From contig CALBKM010000011.1 of NCBI GenBank assembly GCA_937895705.1, forward strand, positions 42,683 through 106,682: DNA of 64,000 nt. The letters are read 5' to 3'. Under the pieces are notes generated by a model. It was given only the letters and a program-made list of their open reading frames with translations, searched no databases and was not told the DNA's origin. Shown piece after piece: positions 1 to 8,687 of the stretch. The translations under genes and the position numbers were made by a program. Position 1 is the stretch's first letter. Every line of letters begins with the position of its first letter. This DNA is from an uncultured Clostridia bacterium (GTDB lineage: Bacteria; Bacillota; Clostridia; Lachnospirales; Lachnospiraceae).

Positions 1-332
1 GGCTTCTTCGGGCCAAGCAGGAGGATCCTGCCACCGAGGAGAAGGAGAAGCCTGCTTTGCAGGAGCAGGAATTGGAGTTTTTAAGCAGTGCCTATGACGG
101 ATTTTCCGAAGCCATGAGCAAGGAGAATTATCCGATTTGCGGCATGGATGAAAACACCATGTTTTGCATGTTGGCGGACATCGGAAGAAGGGTAGGTCAT
201 TATGACGAGGCCGGAAGACTGATTTCCAGAGTAATCGTTTCAAGAAATGCACCGGAACGAATTAAAAACAAAGCCCGGGATATTAAGGAACTGATTGTGG
301 AAGATATGGCAAAGGCAAATCAAGCGCAATAA
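1..332 (+). CDS. DUF2225 family protein, C-terminal part (5' end outside window)
   Basis: The reading frame is open from base 3, so the gene starts before the window. About 109 codons are visible, ending in TAA at 330-332. The segment with NYPICGMDE, then a GHYDEA turn and a helical RIKNKARDIKELI tail, matches what I know of the C-terminus of DUF2225 proteins of Firmicutes, which have a zinc-ribbon-like N-terminus and helical repeats. Function is unknown in the family. A TTG at 57 could be read as a start but has no ribosome binding site and lies inside the conserved frame. The gene is followed by a strong terminator. Confidence 0.7.
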   Translation, partial: LLRAKQEDPATEEKEKPALQEQELEFLSSAYDGFSEAMSKENYPICGMDENTMFCMLADIGRRVGHYDEAGRLISRVIVSRNAPERIKNKARDIKELIVEDMAKANQAQ

Positions 333-343
333 GAAACTGACAG

Positions 344-379
344 TGCCGGTTCACCGGAAAGGTGATCCGGCATCTTTTT
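344..379 (+). terminator. Rho-independent terminator after DUF2225 gene
   Basis: A 12-nt arm (TGCCGGTTCACC) pairs with GGTGATCCGGCA across a 5-nt loop with one mismatch, followed by TCTTTTT. It lies 12 bases after the stop codon. Confidence 0.85.
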
Positions 380-383
380 CCGT

Positions 384-515
384 GCAGGCAAAGTGAGCAT
401 GCAAGCAACCGGCGAGAGCTTGCTCTCAGCCGGTAGAGCAGTCATGCGAACGCGCCCACGACCGAGCGGCTATGCAGCGAGGTTGGGAGGCAGGCGCGTA
501 GCGCAAGCCTGCATG
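384..515. repeat. Structured GC-rich intergenic element (possible dispersed repeat)
   Basis: The 160 bases between the terminator and the next gene hold no ORF but several nested inverted repeats. GCAGGC at 384-389 can pair with GCCTGC at 507-512. ACCGGC-GAGAGC at 408-419 pairs with GCTCTC-A-GCCGGT at 422-434 as a strong 12-bp hairpin with one bulge. CGCGCC near 450 can pair with GGCGCG near 493. The GC content and the nested palindromes resemble dispersed palindromic repeats of Lachnospiraceae chromosomes; no second full copy was seen in this window, so repeat status is an inference. Confidence 0.5.
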
Positions 516-541
516 GAACTACATCAGAAAGGAGAAGCAAT

Positions 542-1255
542 ATGAAAGAACAGTTATATACGATACCGGTAAGCGAGGCACTGGAAAAGGAATGCGAGTG
601 CCCGGTGTGCGCCATGCGCCGGGAATTGGAGAAGGCGTCCTTAGAGTATACTTTGGGACCGAGTTACATGGAAGATGATGTACGGATGGTGACGGATAAG
701 GCGGGCTTTTGTCCGGTTCATGCAAAAGAGCTTTATCGCCAGCAGAATCGCCTCGGACTGGCGCTCATTTTAAAGACTCACATGGACCGTACTATTAAGG
801 ATGTGGAGCGGCTTTCCAAAGGCCCGGTCATGGGGGGCGGACTGTTTAAGAAAAAGTCCGATGCCCCGGTTGTAGAATATATGAAGAAGCTGGATTGCTC
901 CTGTTTTGTATGCGAACGGGTAGAGAATGTGTTTGAGCGGTATATTGCGACGATTTTCTATTTATACGAAAGGGAAAGTGATTTCAGAGAAAAGCTTTCA
1001 AAGAGCAAGGGCTTTTGTAACGGGCACTATGCTCTTTTATACGAACAGGCGCCGCTTTATTTGTCCGGAAGCGATTTGACGGATTTTGTGGAGATGCTGA
1101 ACGATGTGTATCTTTCCAATCTGAAACGTGTGCGGGATGATCTGGAGTGGTTTACCGACAAGTTTGATTATCGGAATGCGGATGCCCCGTGGAAGAACTC
1201 CAAGGATGCCTTGCCGCGGACGCTTCTTAAGACCAACGGAATTTGGGTGGAGTAG
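542..1255 (+). CDS. DUF6062 family protein
   Basis: This 237-residue soluble protein has no signal peptide or membrane segment. It carries two similar cysteine-rich halves. The first has CECPVC near residue 18 and FCPVH near residue 58; the second has CSCFVC near residue 120 and FCNGH near residue 160. The repeated CxxC plus C-x-x-H arrangement suggests an internal duplication and possibly metal binding. I associate this pattern with DUF6062, a Clostridia family of unknown function. The start is set by AGAAAGGAG seven bases upstream of ATG. It lies between a structured intergenic element and the groESL promoter and appears to be monocistronic. Confidence 0.7.
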   Translation: MKEQLYTIPVSEALEKECECPVCAMRRELEKASLEYTLGPSYMEDDVRMVTDKAGFCPVHAKELYRQQNRLGLALILKTHMDRTIKDVERLSKGPVMGGGLFKKKSDAPVVEYMKKLDCSCFVCERVENVFERYIATIFYLYERESDFREKLSKSKGFCNGHYALLYEQAPLYLSGSDLTDFVEMLNDVYLSNLKRVRDDLEWFTDKFDYRNADAPWKNSKDALPRTLLKTNGIWVE

Positions 1256-1404
1256 CAGAAAAAACGAGGGCGGGATTCTCGTTTCGAAACCTCAATCTCA
1301 GGACAGTTTCAGAGAATGATTGAGTAAAACTTAGAATAATCGAGCATATTAGAGTATATGTTAGAAAATGTGCAAATTGATTTGAACTGCCCGAAGGGAA
1401 AAAC

Positions 1405-1433
1405 TTGCAACTTTTTTCCGTAGTATGTAATAT
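1405..1433 (+). promoter_or_regulatory. groESL promoter (sigma-A type)
   Basis: TTGCAA at 1405-1410 and TAATAT at 1428-1433 are separated by exactly 17 bases. The predicted transcription start near 1440 lies at the edge of the CIRCE operator. Confidence 0.8.
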
Positions 1434-1444
1434 ATGGATATCGG

Positions 1445-1471
1445 TTAGCACTCGGAAGGGAAGAGTGCTAA
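1445..1471. promoter_or_regulatory. CIRCE operator (HrcA binding site)
   Basis: The classical TTAGCACTC-N9-GAGTGCTAA inverted repeat is complete with perfect arms. CIRCE is the operator of the heat-shock repressor HrcA in Gram-positive bacteria. Its position just after the -10 box predicts repression of groESL by HrcA and release on heat stress. No hrcA gene is in this window. Confidence 0.97.
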
Positions 1472-1524
1472 CAAAAAACGACAGAAAGCGGTGAGGACCG
1501 CGCGAAATAGAAGGAGGAATTATC

Positions 1525-1812
1525 ATGAAGTTAGTACCGTTAGGCGATAAGGTGGTATTAAAGCAGTTAGTAGCAGAGGAAACAACGAAGTCCGGTATCG
1601 TATTGCCGGGTCAGGCGAAGGAAAAGCCGCAGCAGGCTGAGGTTGTAGCGGTAGGACCGGGCGGAATGGTAGACGGTAAAGAAATTACCATGCAGGTAAA
1701 GGTAGGAGATCAGGTTATTTATTCCAAGTACGCAGGTACCGAAGTAAAGCTTGGTGAGGAAGAGTTTATCATCGTAAAGCAAAATGATATTGTTGCGATT
1801 GTTGAGGACTAA
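1525..1812 (+). CDS. groES: Co-chaperonin GroES
   Basis: This 95-residue protein is the seven-subunit lid of the GroEL chamber. It starts MKLVPLGDKVVLK, has the mobile-loop region with TTKSGIVLPG around residues 20-30, and ends in the typical DIVAIVED strand, so it is full length. The ribosome binding site AAGGAGGAATT lies just upstream of the ATG. It is the first gene of the CIRCE-controlled groESL operon; groEL follows 79 bases later. Confidence 0.98.
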   Translation: MKLVPLGDKVVLKQLVAEETTKSGIVLPGQAKEKPQQAEVVAVGPGGMVDGKEITMQVKVGDQVIYSKYAGTEVKLGEEEFIIVKQNDIVAIVED

Positions 1813-1891
1813 GTATAAGCAGTAACAAGAGGCCGGTGCGGGAGTGCGCCGGAGAAGAAGTGTTTAATTTTATGGAACGGAGGCTATTATC

Positions 1892-3517
1892 ATGGCAAAG
1901 GAAATTAAGTATGGCGCAGAGGCTAGAACCGCGCTGGAGCAGGGCGTAAATAAGTTGGCAAATACCGTAAAGGTTACGTTGGGACCGAAGGGCAGAAACG
2001 TAGTTCTCGATAAGTCCTACGGCGCACCGCTTATTACCAACGACGGTGTTACCATTGCAAAGGAAATCGAGCTTGAGGATGCATTCGAGAACATGGGTGC
2101 TCAGCTTGTAAAGGAAGTTGCAACCAAGACCAATGATGTGGCAGGTGACGGCACCACCACCGCTACCGTATTGGCACAGGCAATGATTAACGAAGGTATG
2201 AAGAACCTGGCAGCAGGTGCAAACCCGATTATCTTAAGAAAGGGTATGAGAAAGGCTACCGAGTGTGCGGTAGAGGCAATCTCCAATATGAGTTCCGCTA
2301 TTACCGGTAAAGAGCAGGTGGCTAAGGTTGCTGCGATTTCCGCAGGCGACGAGACCGTAGGTCAGATGGTAGCTGATGCGATGGAAAAGGTTTCCAAGGA
2401 CGGTGTTATTACCATCGAGGAATCCAAGACCATGAAGACCGAATTGGATGTTGTAGAAGGTATGCAGTTTGACCGCGGTTACATTTCCGCATATATGGCT
2501 ACAGATATGGATAAGATGGAAGCGGTTCTTGACAATCCGTACATCCTTATTACCGACAAGAAGATTTCCAATATTCAGGATATTCTGCCGGTACTTGAGC
2601 AGATTGTACAGTCCGGTCAGAGACTTCTCATCATTGCTGAGGATGTTGAGGGCGAAGCTCTTACTACCTTAGTTCTTAACAAGCTTCGCGGTACCTTTGT
2701 AGTGGCGGCTGTTAAGGCTCCGGGCTACGGTGACAGAAGAAAGGCAATGCTTCAGGATATCGCAATTTTGACCGGCGGTACGGTAATCACCGACGAGCTG
2801 GGTCTTGACTTAAAGGATACCACCATGGATCAGTTGGGTCGCGCGAAGTCCGTGAAGGTGCAGAAGGAGAATACTATCATTGTTGACGGTGAAGGCGATA
2901 AGGCTGAAATCACAGCAAGAGTGGCTCAGATCAAGGCACAGATTGAGGAGACTACCTCCGAGTTCGATAGAGAAAAGCTTCAGGAAAGACTTGCAAAGCT
3001 TGCGGGTGGTGTGGCTGTTATCCGCGTAGGTGCGGCAACCGAGACCGAAATGAAGGAGAATAAGTTGCGTATGGAGGATGCTCTTGCGGCTACCAAGGCA
3101 GCTGTGGAAGAGGGTATTATCGCAGGCGGCGGTTCCGCATATATCCACGCTTCCAAGGAAGTGGCTAAGCTTGCCGCATCTTTAGAGGGCGACGAGAGAA
3201 CCGGTGCCAATATCATCCTTGCGGCTCTTGAGGCTCCGCTTCGTTGTATCGCAACCAATGCCGGTCTTGAGGGTTCCGTTATTGTTAACAAGGTAAAGGA
3301 AGAAAAGGTTGGTATCGGCTTCAATGCTCTGACCGAAGAGTATGTTGATATGGTGAAGGAAGGCATTCTGGACCCGGCAAAGGTTACCAGAAGTGCTCTT
3401 CAGAACGCAACCAGTGTTGCATCCACGTTCCTTACCACCGAATCCGCGGTGGCTAATATTAAGGAAGATATTCCGGCTATGCCGGCTGGCGGTGCCGGCG
3501 GCATGGGTATGATGTAA
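1892..3517 (+). CDS. groEL: 60-kDa chaperonin GroEL
   Basis: A full-length 541-residue chaperonin that refolds proteins in an ATP-driven double ring with GroES. The equatorial ATP site motifs are visible (VTLGPKGRN near residue 28 and DGTTTATVLAQ near residue 85), as are the apical domain and the flexible Gly-Met-rich tail GGMGMM. A GGAACGGAGG site precedes the ATG. It shares transcription with groES and the upstream CIRCE operator. An imperfect hairpin shortly after the stop (around 3540-3570) may attenuate read-through to the next gene. Confidence 0.98.
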   Translation: MAKEIKYGAEARTALEQGVNKLANTVKVTLGPKGRNVVLDKSYGAPLITNDGVTIAKEIELEDAFENMGAQLVKEVATKTNDVAGDGTTTATVLAQAMINEGMKNLAAGANPIILRKGMRKATECAVEAISNMSSAITGKEQVAKVAAISAGDETVGQMVADAMEKVSKDGVITIEESKTMKTELDVVEGMQFDRGYISAYMATDMDKMEAVLDNPYILITDKKISNIQDILPVLEQIVQSGQRLLIIAEDVEGEALTTLVLNKLRGTFVVAAVKAPGYGDRRKAMLQDIAILTGGTVITDELGLDLKDTTMDQLGRAKSVKVQKENTIIVDGEGDKAEITARVAQIKAQIEETTSEFDREKLQERLAKLAGGVAVIRVGAATETEMKENKLRMEDALAATKAAVEEGIIAGGGSAYIHASKEVAKLAASLEGDERTGANIILAALEAPLRCIATNAGLEGSVIVNKVKEEKVGIGFNALTEEYVDMVKEGILDPAKVTRSALQNATSVASTFLTTESAVANIKEDIPAMPAGGAGGMGMM

Positions 3518-3600
3518 AACTCGATAAGATAAACGCCAGAACCTCGGAGGCATTTTTGCCGCCGGGGTATCTGCGTATTGTAAAGGAGAAGGAGATTTCA

Positions 3601-4104
3601 ATGAACGATTTGTATACGGAGGCAAGTGTAAAGAAAAGAGTGACCGCAACGGACACTTTGATAAAAGTGGTGGTTGTTGTTGCGTTGGTGGCGATGATTC
3701 TTGCAGGTTTTTTATTTAACAAACTGATTACGATACTCGGAGTAGTGGGCATTTTTGTGGCGTACTATCTTTTACCGCAGTTGAATGTCATGTATGAGTA
3801 TGTGTTCTGTGACGGCCAGCTGGATTTTGACAAGATTATGGCCGGTGAGAAGAGAAAGCATATGTATCGTCTGGATTTTGATCATGTGTTGATTATGGCA
3901 CCGGCCAATTCTCATGCGCTTGACGGTTACAAAAGTAATCCGGCGGCAAAAAAGCTTGATTTTACTTCGTTGGAGAAGGACCGCAAGGTATATTGTATTG
4001 TAGAGTCCTCGGGAGACTTGCAGACGTTGGTGTATTTCGAGCCGAATGAAAAGATGATTTCTTATATCAAACAAAAGGCGCCGCGGAAGGTGTCCGAGTA
4101 TTAA
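3601..4104 (+). CDS. DUF6106-like small membrane protein
   Basis: A 167-residue protein. The ATG at 3601 is preferred over the in-frame ATG at 3556 because it has AAGGAGAAGGAG immediately upstream and the longer N-terminus looks like untranslated hairpin sequence. Residues about 20-60 form two closely spaced transmembrane segments, then a cytosolic domain with VFCDGQLDFDKI and conserved-looking aromatic positions. I place it tentatively in DUF6106, a Lachnospiraceae family without known function; that assignment rests on memory. It follows groEL closely and could be co-transcribed by read-through. A terminator follows it. Confidence 0.6.
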   Translation: MNDLYTEASVKKRVTATDTLIKVVVVVALVAMILAGFLFNKLITILGVVGIFVAYYLLPQLNVMYEYVFCDGQLDFDKIMAGEKRKHMYRLDFDHVLIMAPANSHALDGYKSNPAAKKLDFTSLEKDRKVYCIVESSGDLQTLVYFEPNEKMISYIKQKAPRKVSEY

Positions 4105-4117
4105 TCAAACATTATTG

Positions 4118-4148
4118 GGGCTGTTGCAGAGATTGCGCAGCCCTTTTC
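4118..4148 (+). terminator. Rho-independent terminator
   Basis: GGGCTGTTGC pairs with GCGCAGCCC, followed by TTTTCT, 13 bases after the stop codon of the small membrane protein. Confidence 0.8.
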
Positions 4149-4309
4149 TCACGTAATCCGGATATAAGTCTTTCTTAAAGTTCGAAAAGCCTTTACCGAT
4201 TCGGAAGCTCTGTGTTAGTCTTAAAAGGCACAGAAAAGGGCGGCGTATTCGGTTTTGAAATGTGACAGTCCGTTTCGAATATATTTCTTCATATTTCTTT
4301 AATTAGCGC

Positions 4310-4338
4310 TTGACAAGTAAAATAAAACGAAGTAAAAT
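4310..4338 (+). promoter_or_regulatory. guaB promoter
   Basis: TTGACA at 4310-4315 and TAAAAT at 4333-4338 with a 17-base spacer. The predicted leader is about 65 bases and shows no recognisable purine riboswitch. The preceding stretch 4149-4309 holds nothing I recognise. Confidence 0.85.
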
Positions 4339-4410
4339 ACAAAGAATACAACCCCTAGTTATTTTCGGGATGTAAAAAATATTACTATAAAGAAAGAGAG
4401 GATTAGAAAC

Positions 4411-5868
4411 ATGGGCATGATTATCGGTGACGGTATTACCTTTGATGACGTGTTATTGGTACCGGCGTATTCGGAAGTGATTCCGAATCAGGTGGATTTG
4501 ACTACTTATCTCACGAAGAAGATCAAGTTAAATATTCCGCTTATGAGTGCAGGTATGGACACCGTAACGGAACACCGCATGGCAATTGCAATGGCAAGAC
4601 AGGGCGGTATCGGTGTAATTCACAAAAATATGAGTATTGAGGCGCAGGCTGAAGAGGTTGACAAGGTAAAACGTTCCGAGAATGGTGTTATTACAGACCC
4701 GTTTTCTTTATCCCCGGAACATACACTCCATGATGCGGACGAGTTGATGGCAAAGTACCGTATTTCCGGTGTGCCGGTTACGGAAGGCAAGAAGCTTGTC
4801 GGTATTATTACGAACCGCGACCTTAAGTTTGAGACCGATTTTTCCAAGAAGATTAAGGAGAGCATGACCTCCGAAGGCCTCGTGACTGCAAGAGAAGGCG
4901 TGACATTAGAAGAAGCAAAGAAGATTCTTGCACAGGCAAGAAAGGAAAAGCTTCCGATTGTGGACGCAGAAGGTAACTTAAAGGGCCTTATTACCATTAA
5001 GGATATCGAAAAGCAGATTAAGTATCCGCTTTCCGCTAAGGATTCTCAGGGAAGACTTCTTTGTGCGGCGGGTGTGGGTGTTACCGCTAACATCTTAGAG
5101 CGCGTGGAAGCTCTTGTAAAGGCAAAGGTAGATGCAATCGTTATCGACTCCGCACACGGCCATTCCGCAAACGTATTACGTTGCGTAGAGATGGTACACG
5201 GTGCATATCCGGATCTTCAGATTATTGCAGGTAATGTAGCGACCGCAGAGGCAACCGAAGACCTGATTAAGGCCGGCGTTGACTGTGTAAAGGTTGGTAT
5301 CGGACCGGGTTCCATTTGTACCACCCGTGTGGTTGCAGGTATCGGCGTACCGCAGGTTACCGCTATTATGAACGCTTACGAAGCTGCTAAGAAGTATGAC
5401 ATCCCGATTATTGCAGACGGCGGTATCAAGTATTCCGGTGATTTGACCAAGGCTATCGCTGCCGGTGCTAATGTATGTATGATGGGTAGCATCTTTGCGG
5501 GCTGTGACGAGAGCCCGGGAACCTTCGAGCTTTATCAGGGACGTAAGTATAAAGTATACCGCGGTATGGGCTCCATTGCTGCAATGGAGAACGGCAGTAA
5601 GGACCGTTACTTCCAGGCTGATGCAAAGAAGCTTGTTCCGGAAGGCGTGGAAGGTCGTGTGGCATACAAGGGTCTTGCTGAGGATACCGTATTCCAGTTA
5701 CTGGGCGGTCTTCGTTCCGGTATGGGATACTGTGGCGCGAAGGATATCGAGACCTTAAAGCAGACCGGTCGTTTTGTAAAGATTTCCGCTGCTTCCTTAA
5801 AGGAAAGTCATCCGCATGATATTCACATCACCAAGGAAGCACCGAATTACAGTATTGATGATAAGTAA
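4411..5868 (+). CDS. guaB: Inosine-5'-monophosphate dehydrogenase
   Basis: A 485-residue IMPDH that oxidises IMP to XMP with NAD, the committing step of GMP synthesis. The TIM-barrel begins with DGITFDDVLLVPAYSEV. Two CBS domains occupy about residues 90-205. The catalytic loop GPGSICTTR puts the nucleophilic cysteine at residue 303, and the flap region follows it. Length is normal for bacterial GuaB. The start follows GAGAGGATTAG, and the gene has its own promoter and terminator, so it appears monocistronic. Confidence 0.97.
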   Translation: MGMIIGDGITFDDVLLVPAYSEVIPNQVDLTTYLTKKIKLNIPLMSAGMDTVTEHRMAIAMARQGGIGVIHKNMSIEAQAEEVDKVKRSENGVITDPFSLSPEHTLHDADELMAKYRISGVPVTEGKKLVGIITNRDLKFETDFSKKIKESMTSEGLVTAREGVTLEEAKKILAQARKEKLPIVDAEGNLKGLITIKDIEKQIKYPLSAKDSQGRLLCAAGVGVTANILERVEALVKAKVDAIVIDSAHGHSANVLRCVEMVHGAYPDLQIIAGNVATAEATEDLIKAGVDCVKVGIGPGSICTTRVVAGIGVPQVTAIMNAYEAAKKYDIPIIADGGIKYSGDLTKAIAAGANVCMMGSIFAGCDESPGTFELYQGRKYKVYRGMGSIAAMENGSKDRYFQADAKKLVPEGVEGRVAYKGLAEDTVFQLLGGLRSGMGYCGAKDIETLKQTGRFVKISAASLKESHPHDIHITKEAPNYSIDDK

Positions 5869-5890
5869 GATTTGATTGTGATATGATGGA

Positions 5891-5934
5891 AGAGAGAACT
5901 GTGACGAATAAATCGTTGCAATTCTCTCTTTTTT
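5891..5934 (+). terminator. Rho-independent terminator after guaB
   Basis: AGAGAGAA at 5891-5898 pairs with TTCTCTCT at 5922-5929, followed by a run of T. Confidence 0.8.
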
Positions 5935-5967
5935 GTGGCACTTTCAGTGGATTTTTGCGGAAAAATA

Positions 5968-5996
5968 TTGAAAAATGAATTAAATTGTGGTAAAAT
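5968..5996 (+). promoter_or_regulatory. Promoter of the phosphorelay operon
   Basis: TTGAAA at 5968-5973, a 17-base spacer ending in TGG, and TAAAAT at 5991-5996, giving an extended -10 (TGnTAAAAT). Confidence 0.7.
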
Positions 5997-6069
5997 AAAG
6001 GGTGGAGTGGGGGAATTATGTGTATAGAAGAGAAACGAGTAAATTATCTATGAGGAGAAGGGGGCAAAA

Positions 6070-8685
6070 ATGGATTTGGATATCCTTGTGCTCGGCTTAC
6101 AATATATATCGGTTCTGCTTTCTTTCTTTTTTATTGCCTTTGTGGCATATCAAAAAAGATCGGCGTTATGCAGTCACTTGTTAATGTTCTCTTTGGGAGT
6201 GTTGATGAACGGACTGGCATATACCTTTGAATTGCACAGCGGGGTAATTGAAGAAACGTTAATGGCCATCCGGTTCGAGTACATCGGACTTTGTACGGCC
6301 ACGACTTGCGCGGTGCTGTTTGTCTGTGAATTATTCCATGTCAACTTGAAAAAATGGATTCGCGGAGTGATGGTTGGTTTCTTTGCTTTATCCTGTATTG
6401 TTATAACCACAAATGAGTATCATCATCTGCATTATAAAGAAGCTCATTTGGAGCTGCATGATTACATAGCGATATTCAGGATGACTCCGGGACCGTATTA
6501 TGTGGTTCATTCCGTATTTACCCTGATTTCCCTGTCGGTTTGTGTGGGGGTAATTATCTATGCGTGGATCAGGGATTTGAAGTGGAGGGAAAATTACAAA
6601 AAGTATCTGTTCCTTGCGTTGGCGGCGGTGTTTCCGGTGGTGTGCTGGGCGCTTCGCCTGGTAGAAGGATTAAAGGCTTATGATTTGATTCCTTTCGGTC
6701 TGTTCTGGACCAATGCCTTTTTTATACTGATTTTGTACTATTTCCGTTACTTTGACGTGGCGGAAAGCGCGAAAAACGAGGTGCTGGAGACGTTAGAAGA
6801 GGGAATACTGGTTTGCGACGAAGACGGTAAGATTTTGTATACAAATGAAAGAATGGGGGAGATTTTACAGCGGAAAACGGTAACGACAGTTTCCGATGTG
6901 CTGGAAGAGCTTTCTCCTGCGGATGAAGGAGAATTCCGGATAAACGGTAAGTATTATGCGGTAATCGAGTCGGAAGTGTATGAAGGGGACCGGGTCAAAG
7001 GTAAGACTTGGTGTTTTATCGATATGACACAGACGAAGGAGAAGGAGCAGCAGTTGACGGAGCTTCATCAGGAAGCAATGGCAGCCAATAATGCAAAGAG
7101 CAATTTCCTTGCCAATATGTCTCATGAAATTCGTACCCCGATTAATACCATTCTCGGAATGGATGAACTGATTTTACGGGAAGCGCAGAATATTAATGTA
7201 ATTGAATACGCGCAAAACATAAAGAGTGAAGGCAGAACATTGATGTCTTTGATTAACGACCTTCTGGATTTCTCCAAAATCGAATCCGGTAAGATGGAAC
7301 TGGCAGAGACGGAATACCGGATGTCTTCCCTTCTTCATGATGTGGTTGCCATGTTTTCCATTAAGGCGGAAGAGAAGGGACTGGATTTTAACGTAGAGGT
7401 GGCAGAGAACATTCCGGCTGTGTTGTATGGGGATGAAATCCGTATTAAGCAGATTTTAAGCAATTTATTAAGCAATGCGGTGAAATATACGGAGCGGGGT
7501 GAAATCGGTCTTAAGGTGGAATGGGAATCCCGAGGAGGCAAAGATGTATTGTTGTCCATTAAGGTAAAGGATAGCGGCATCGGTATCCGTAAAGAAGATA
7601 TGGGGACGATTTTTGATAAGTTCAAGCGTTTTGATGCGGTACGAAATAATAAAATCGAAGGTACCGGATTGGGCATGAACATCACGGCTCAGTTACTGCA
7701 GTTGATGCAGGGTGAGATTTTTGTGGAAAGCAAGTACGGCGTCGGTTCGGAATTCGAAGTGCGTATCCCGCAAGTGATTGTTGATGCGACACCGATGGGA
7801 AGTTATTCTTACAAAAAGCATACTACGGAGCATGACAGTGTAAGAGAAACGTTTACCGCACCGAAGGGAAAACTGCTTGTGGTAGACGACAATATAATGA
7901 ATCGCGTGGTGGTAAAAGGACTGTTAAAGCAAACGCTGCTTCAGATCGATGAGGCGGAAAACGGGGAGGAGTGTCTGAAGAAAGTCCGGGACAATTATTA
8001 TAATATCATTCTTATGGACCATATGATGCCGGGAATGGACGGAGTGGAAACATTGCAACGGTTGCGTAAACAGGAGGGACCGTGTCAAAAGACCGTTGTT
8101 ATTGTGTTGACGGCAAATGCGGTGGTAGGAGTAAGAGACTTTTATCTGGAACAGGGATTTGACGATTACATGAGCAAGCCAATCAGCGGAAGGCTGTTGG
8201 AAGAGTTACTGTTAAAATATCTACCGGATGATTTGGTTGTAAAACGGGAAGTGTCCGGCGGTATTAATGTTATAAATGCGAAGCAGGAAGGATTCCGGCC
8301 GAAAGAAATCCGGAATGTGCTGGCGGTTGAGAAAATCGATCTGGACGGAGGTCTGGAGCGCATGAACGGCAGTAGGGATATGTACCGTCGATTGGCCCAA
8401 CTGTTTGCCGATCGATGTGAAGACCGGTTGCGGTTGTTACACGAACATATCCGGAGCGAGGATTTGCCTGCATATGTAGCGCTGTTGCAATCACTAAAAA
8501 ACGAAGCGGAATTGTTGGGAGCCACGGATCTTGCGGAACTTTCCAAAGAACAGGAGAAGATGGGGAAGAAAGGGGATTTGTCCTTTGTAAGAGACAAGTT
8601 TGTACTGCTTTCGGCAGAGTATCAGAGAGTTGCACAGTGCTTTAAAACCTTGTTTGATAACTTTAAAGAAGAAGGAGGTTGCTAG
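6070..8685 (+). CDS. Hybrid sensor histidine kinase (7TM-PAS-HisKA-HATPase-REC-degenerate HPt)
   Basis: An 871-residue membrane kinase. The first 230 residues form seven hydrophobic helices of the 7TM histidine-kinase sensor type, followed by a PAS-like segment. The dimerisation domain has SHEIRTP with phospho-acceptor His352. The ATPase domain has an N box (SNLLSNAVKYT) near residue 465 and the GTGLGM lid motif. A receiver domain at about 600-720 has acceptor Asp650 (LMDHMMPGMDG). The last 100 residues look like an HPt bundle, but the position expected to be histidine reads Gln807 (LLQSLKNEAELLGA). ATG 6070 follows GAGGAGAAGGGGG. The gene runs into the REC-HPt gene with a 2-base gap, and its phosphate is probably passed to that gene's intact HPt domain. 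Confidence 0.9.
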   Translation: MDLDILVLGLQYISVLLSFFFIAFVAYQKRSALCSHLLMFSLGVLMNGLAYTFELHSGVIEETLMAIRFEYIGLCTATTCAVLFVCELFHVNLKKWIRGVMVGFFALSCIVITTNEYHHLHYKEAHLELHDYIAIFRMTPGPYYVVHSVFTLISLSVCVGVIIYAWIRDLKWRENYKKYLFLALAAVFPVVCWALRLVEGLKAYDLIPFGLFWTNAFFILILYYFRYFDVAESAKNEVLETLEEGILVCDEDGKILYTNERMGEILQRKTVTTVSDVLEELSPADEGEFRINGKYYAVIESEVYEGDRVKGKTWCFIDMTQTKEKEQQLTELHQEAMAANNAKSNFLANMSHEIRTPINTILGMDELILREAQNINVIEYAQNIKSEGRTLMSLINDLLDFSKIESGKMELAETEYRMSSLLHDVVAMFSIKAEEKGLDFNVEVAENIPAVLYGDEIRIKQILSNLLSNAVKYTERGEIGLKVEWESRGGKDVLLSIKVKDSGIGIRKEDMGTIFDKFKRFDAVRNNKIEGTGLGMNITAQLLQLMQGEIFVESKYGVGSEFEVRIPQVIVDATPMGSYSYKKHTTEHDSVRETFTAPKGKLLVVDDNIMNRVVVKGLLKQTLLQIDEAENGEECLKKVRDNYYNIILMDHMMPGMDGVETLQRLRKQEGPCQKTVVIVLTANAVVGVRDFYLEQGFDDYMSKPISGRLLEELLLKYLPDDLVVKREVSGGINVINAKQEGFRPKEIRNVLAVEKIDLDGGLERMNGSRDMYRRLAQLFADRCEDRLRLLHEHIRSEDLPAYVALLQSLKNEAELLGATDLAELSKEQEKMGKKGDLSFVRDKFVLLSAEYQRVAQCFKTLFDNFKEEGGC

Positions 8686-8687
8686 AA

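Noticed and set aside
1256..1290. Terminator after the DUF6062 gene
   Set aside because: An AAACGAG/CTCGTTT hairpin exists but lacks a T tail, so support is too weak to list.
4339..4410. Purine riboswitch upstream of guaB
   Set aside because: The leader is about 65 nt and lacks the three-way-junction consensus; no terminator pair was found.
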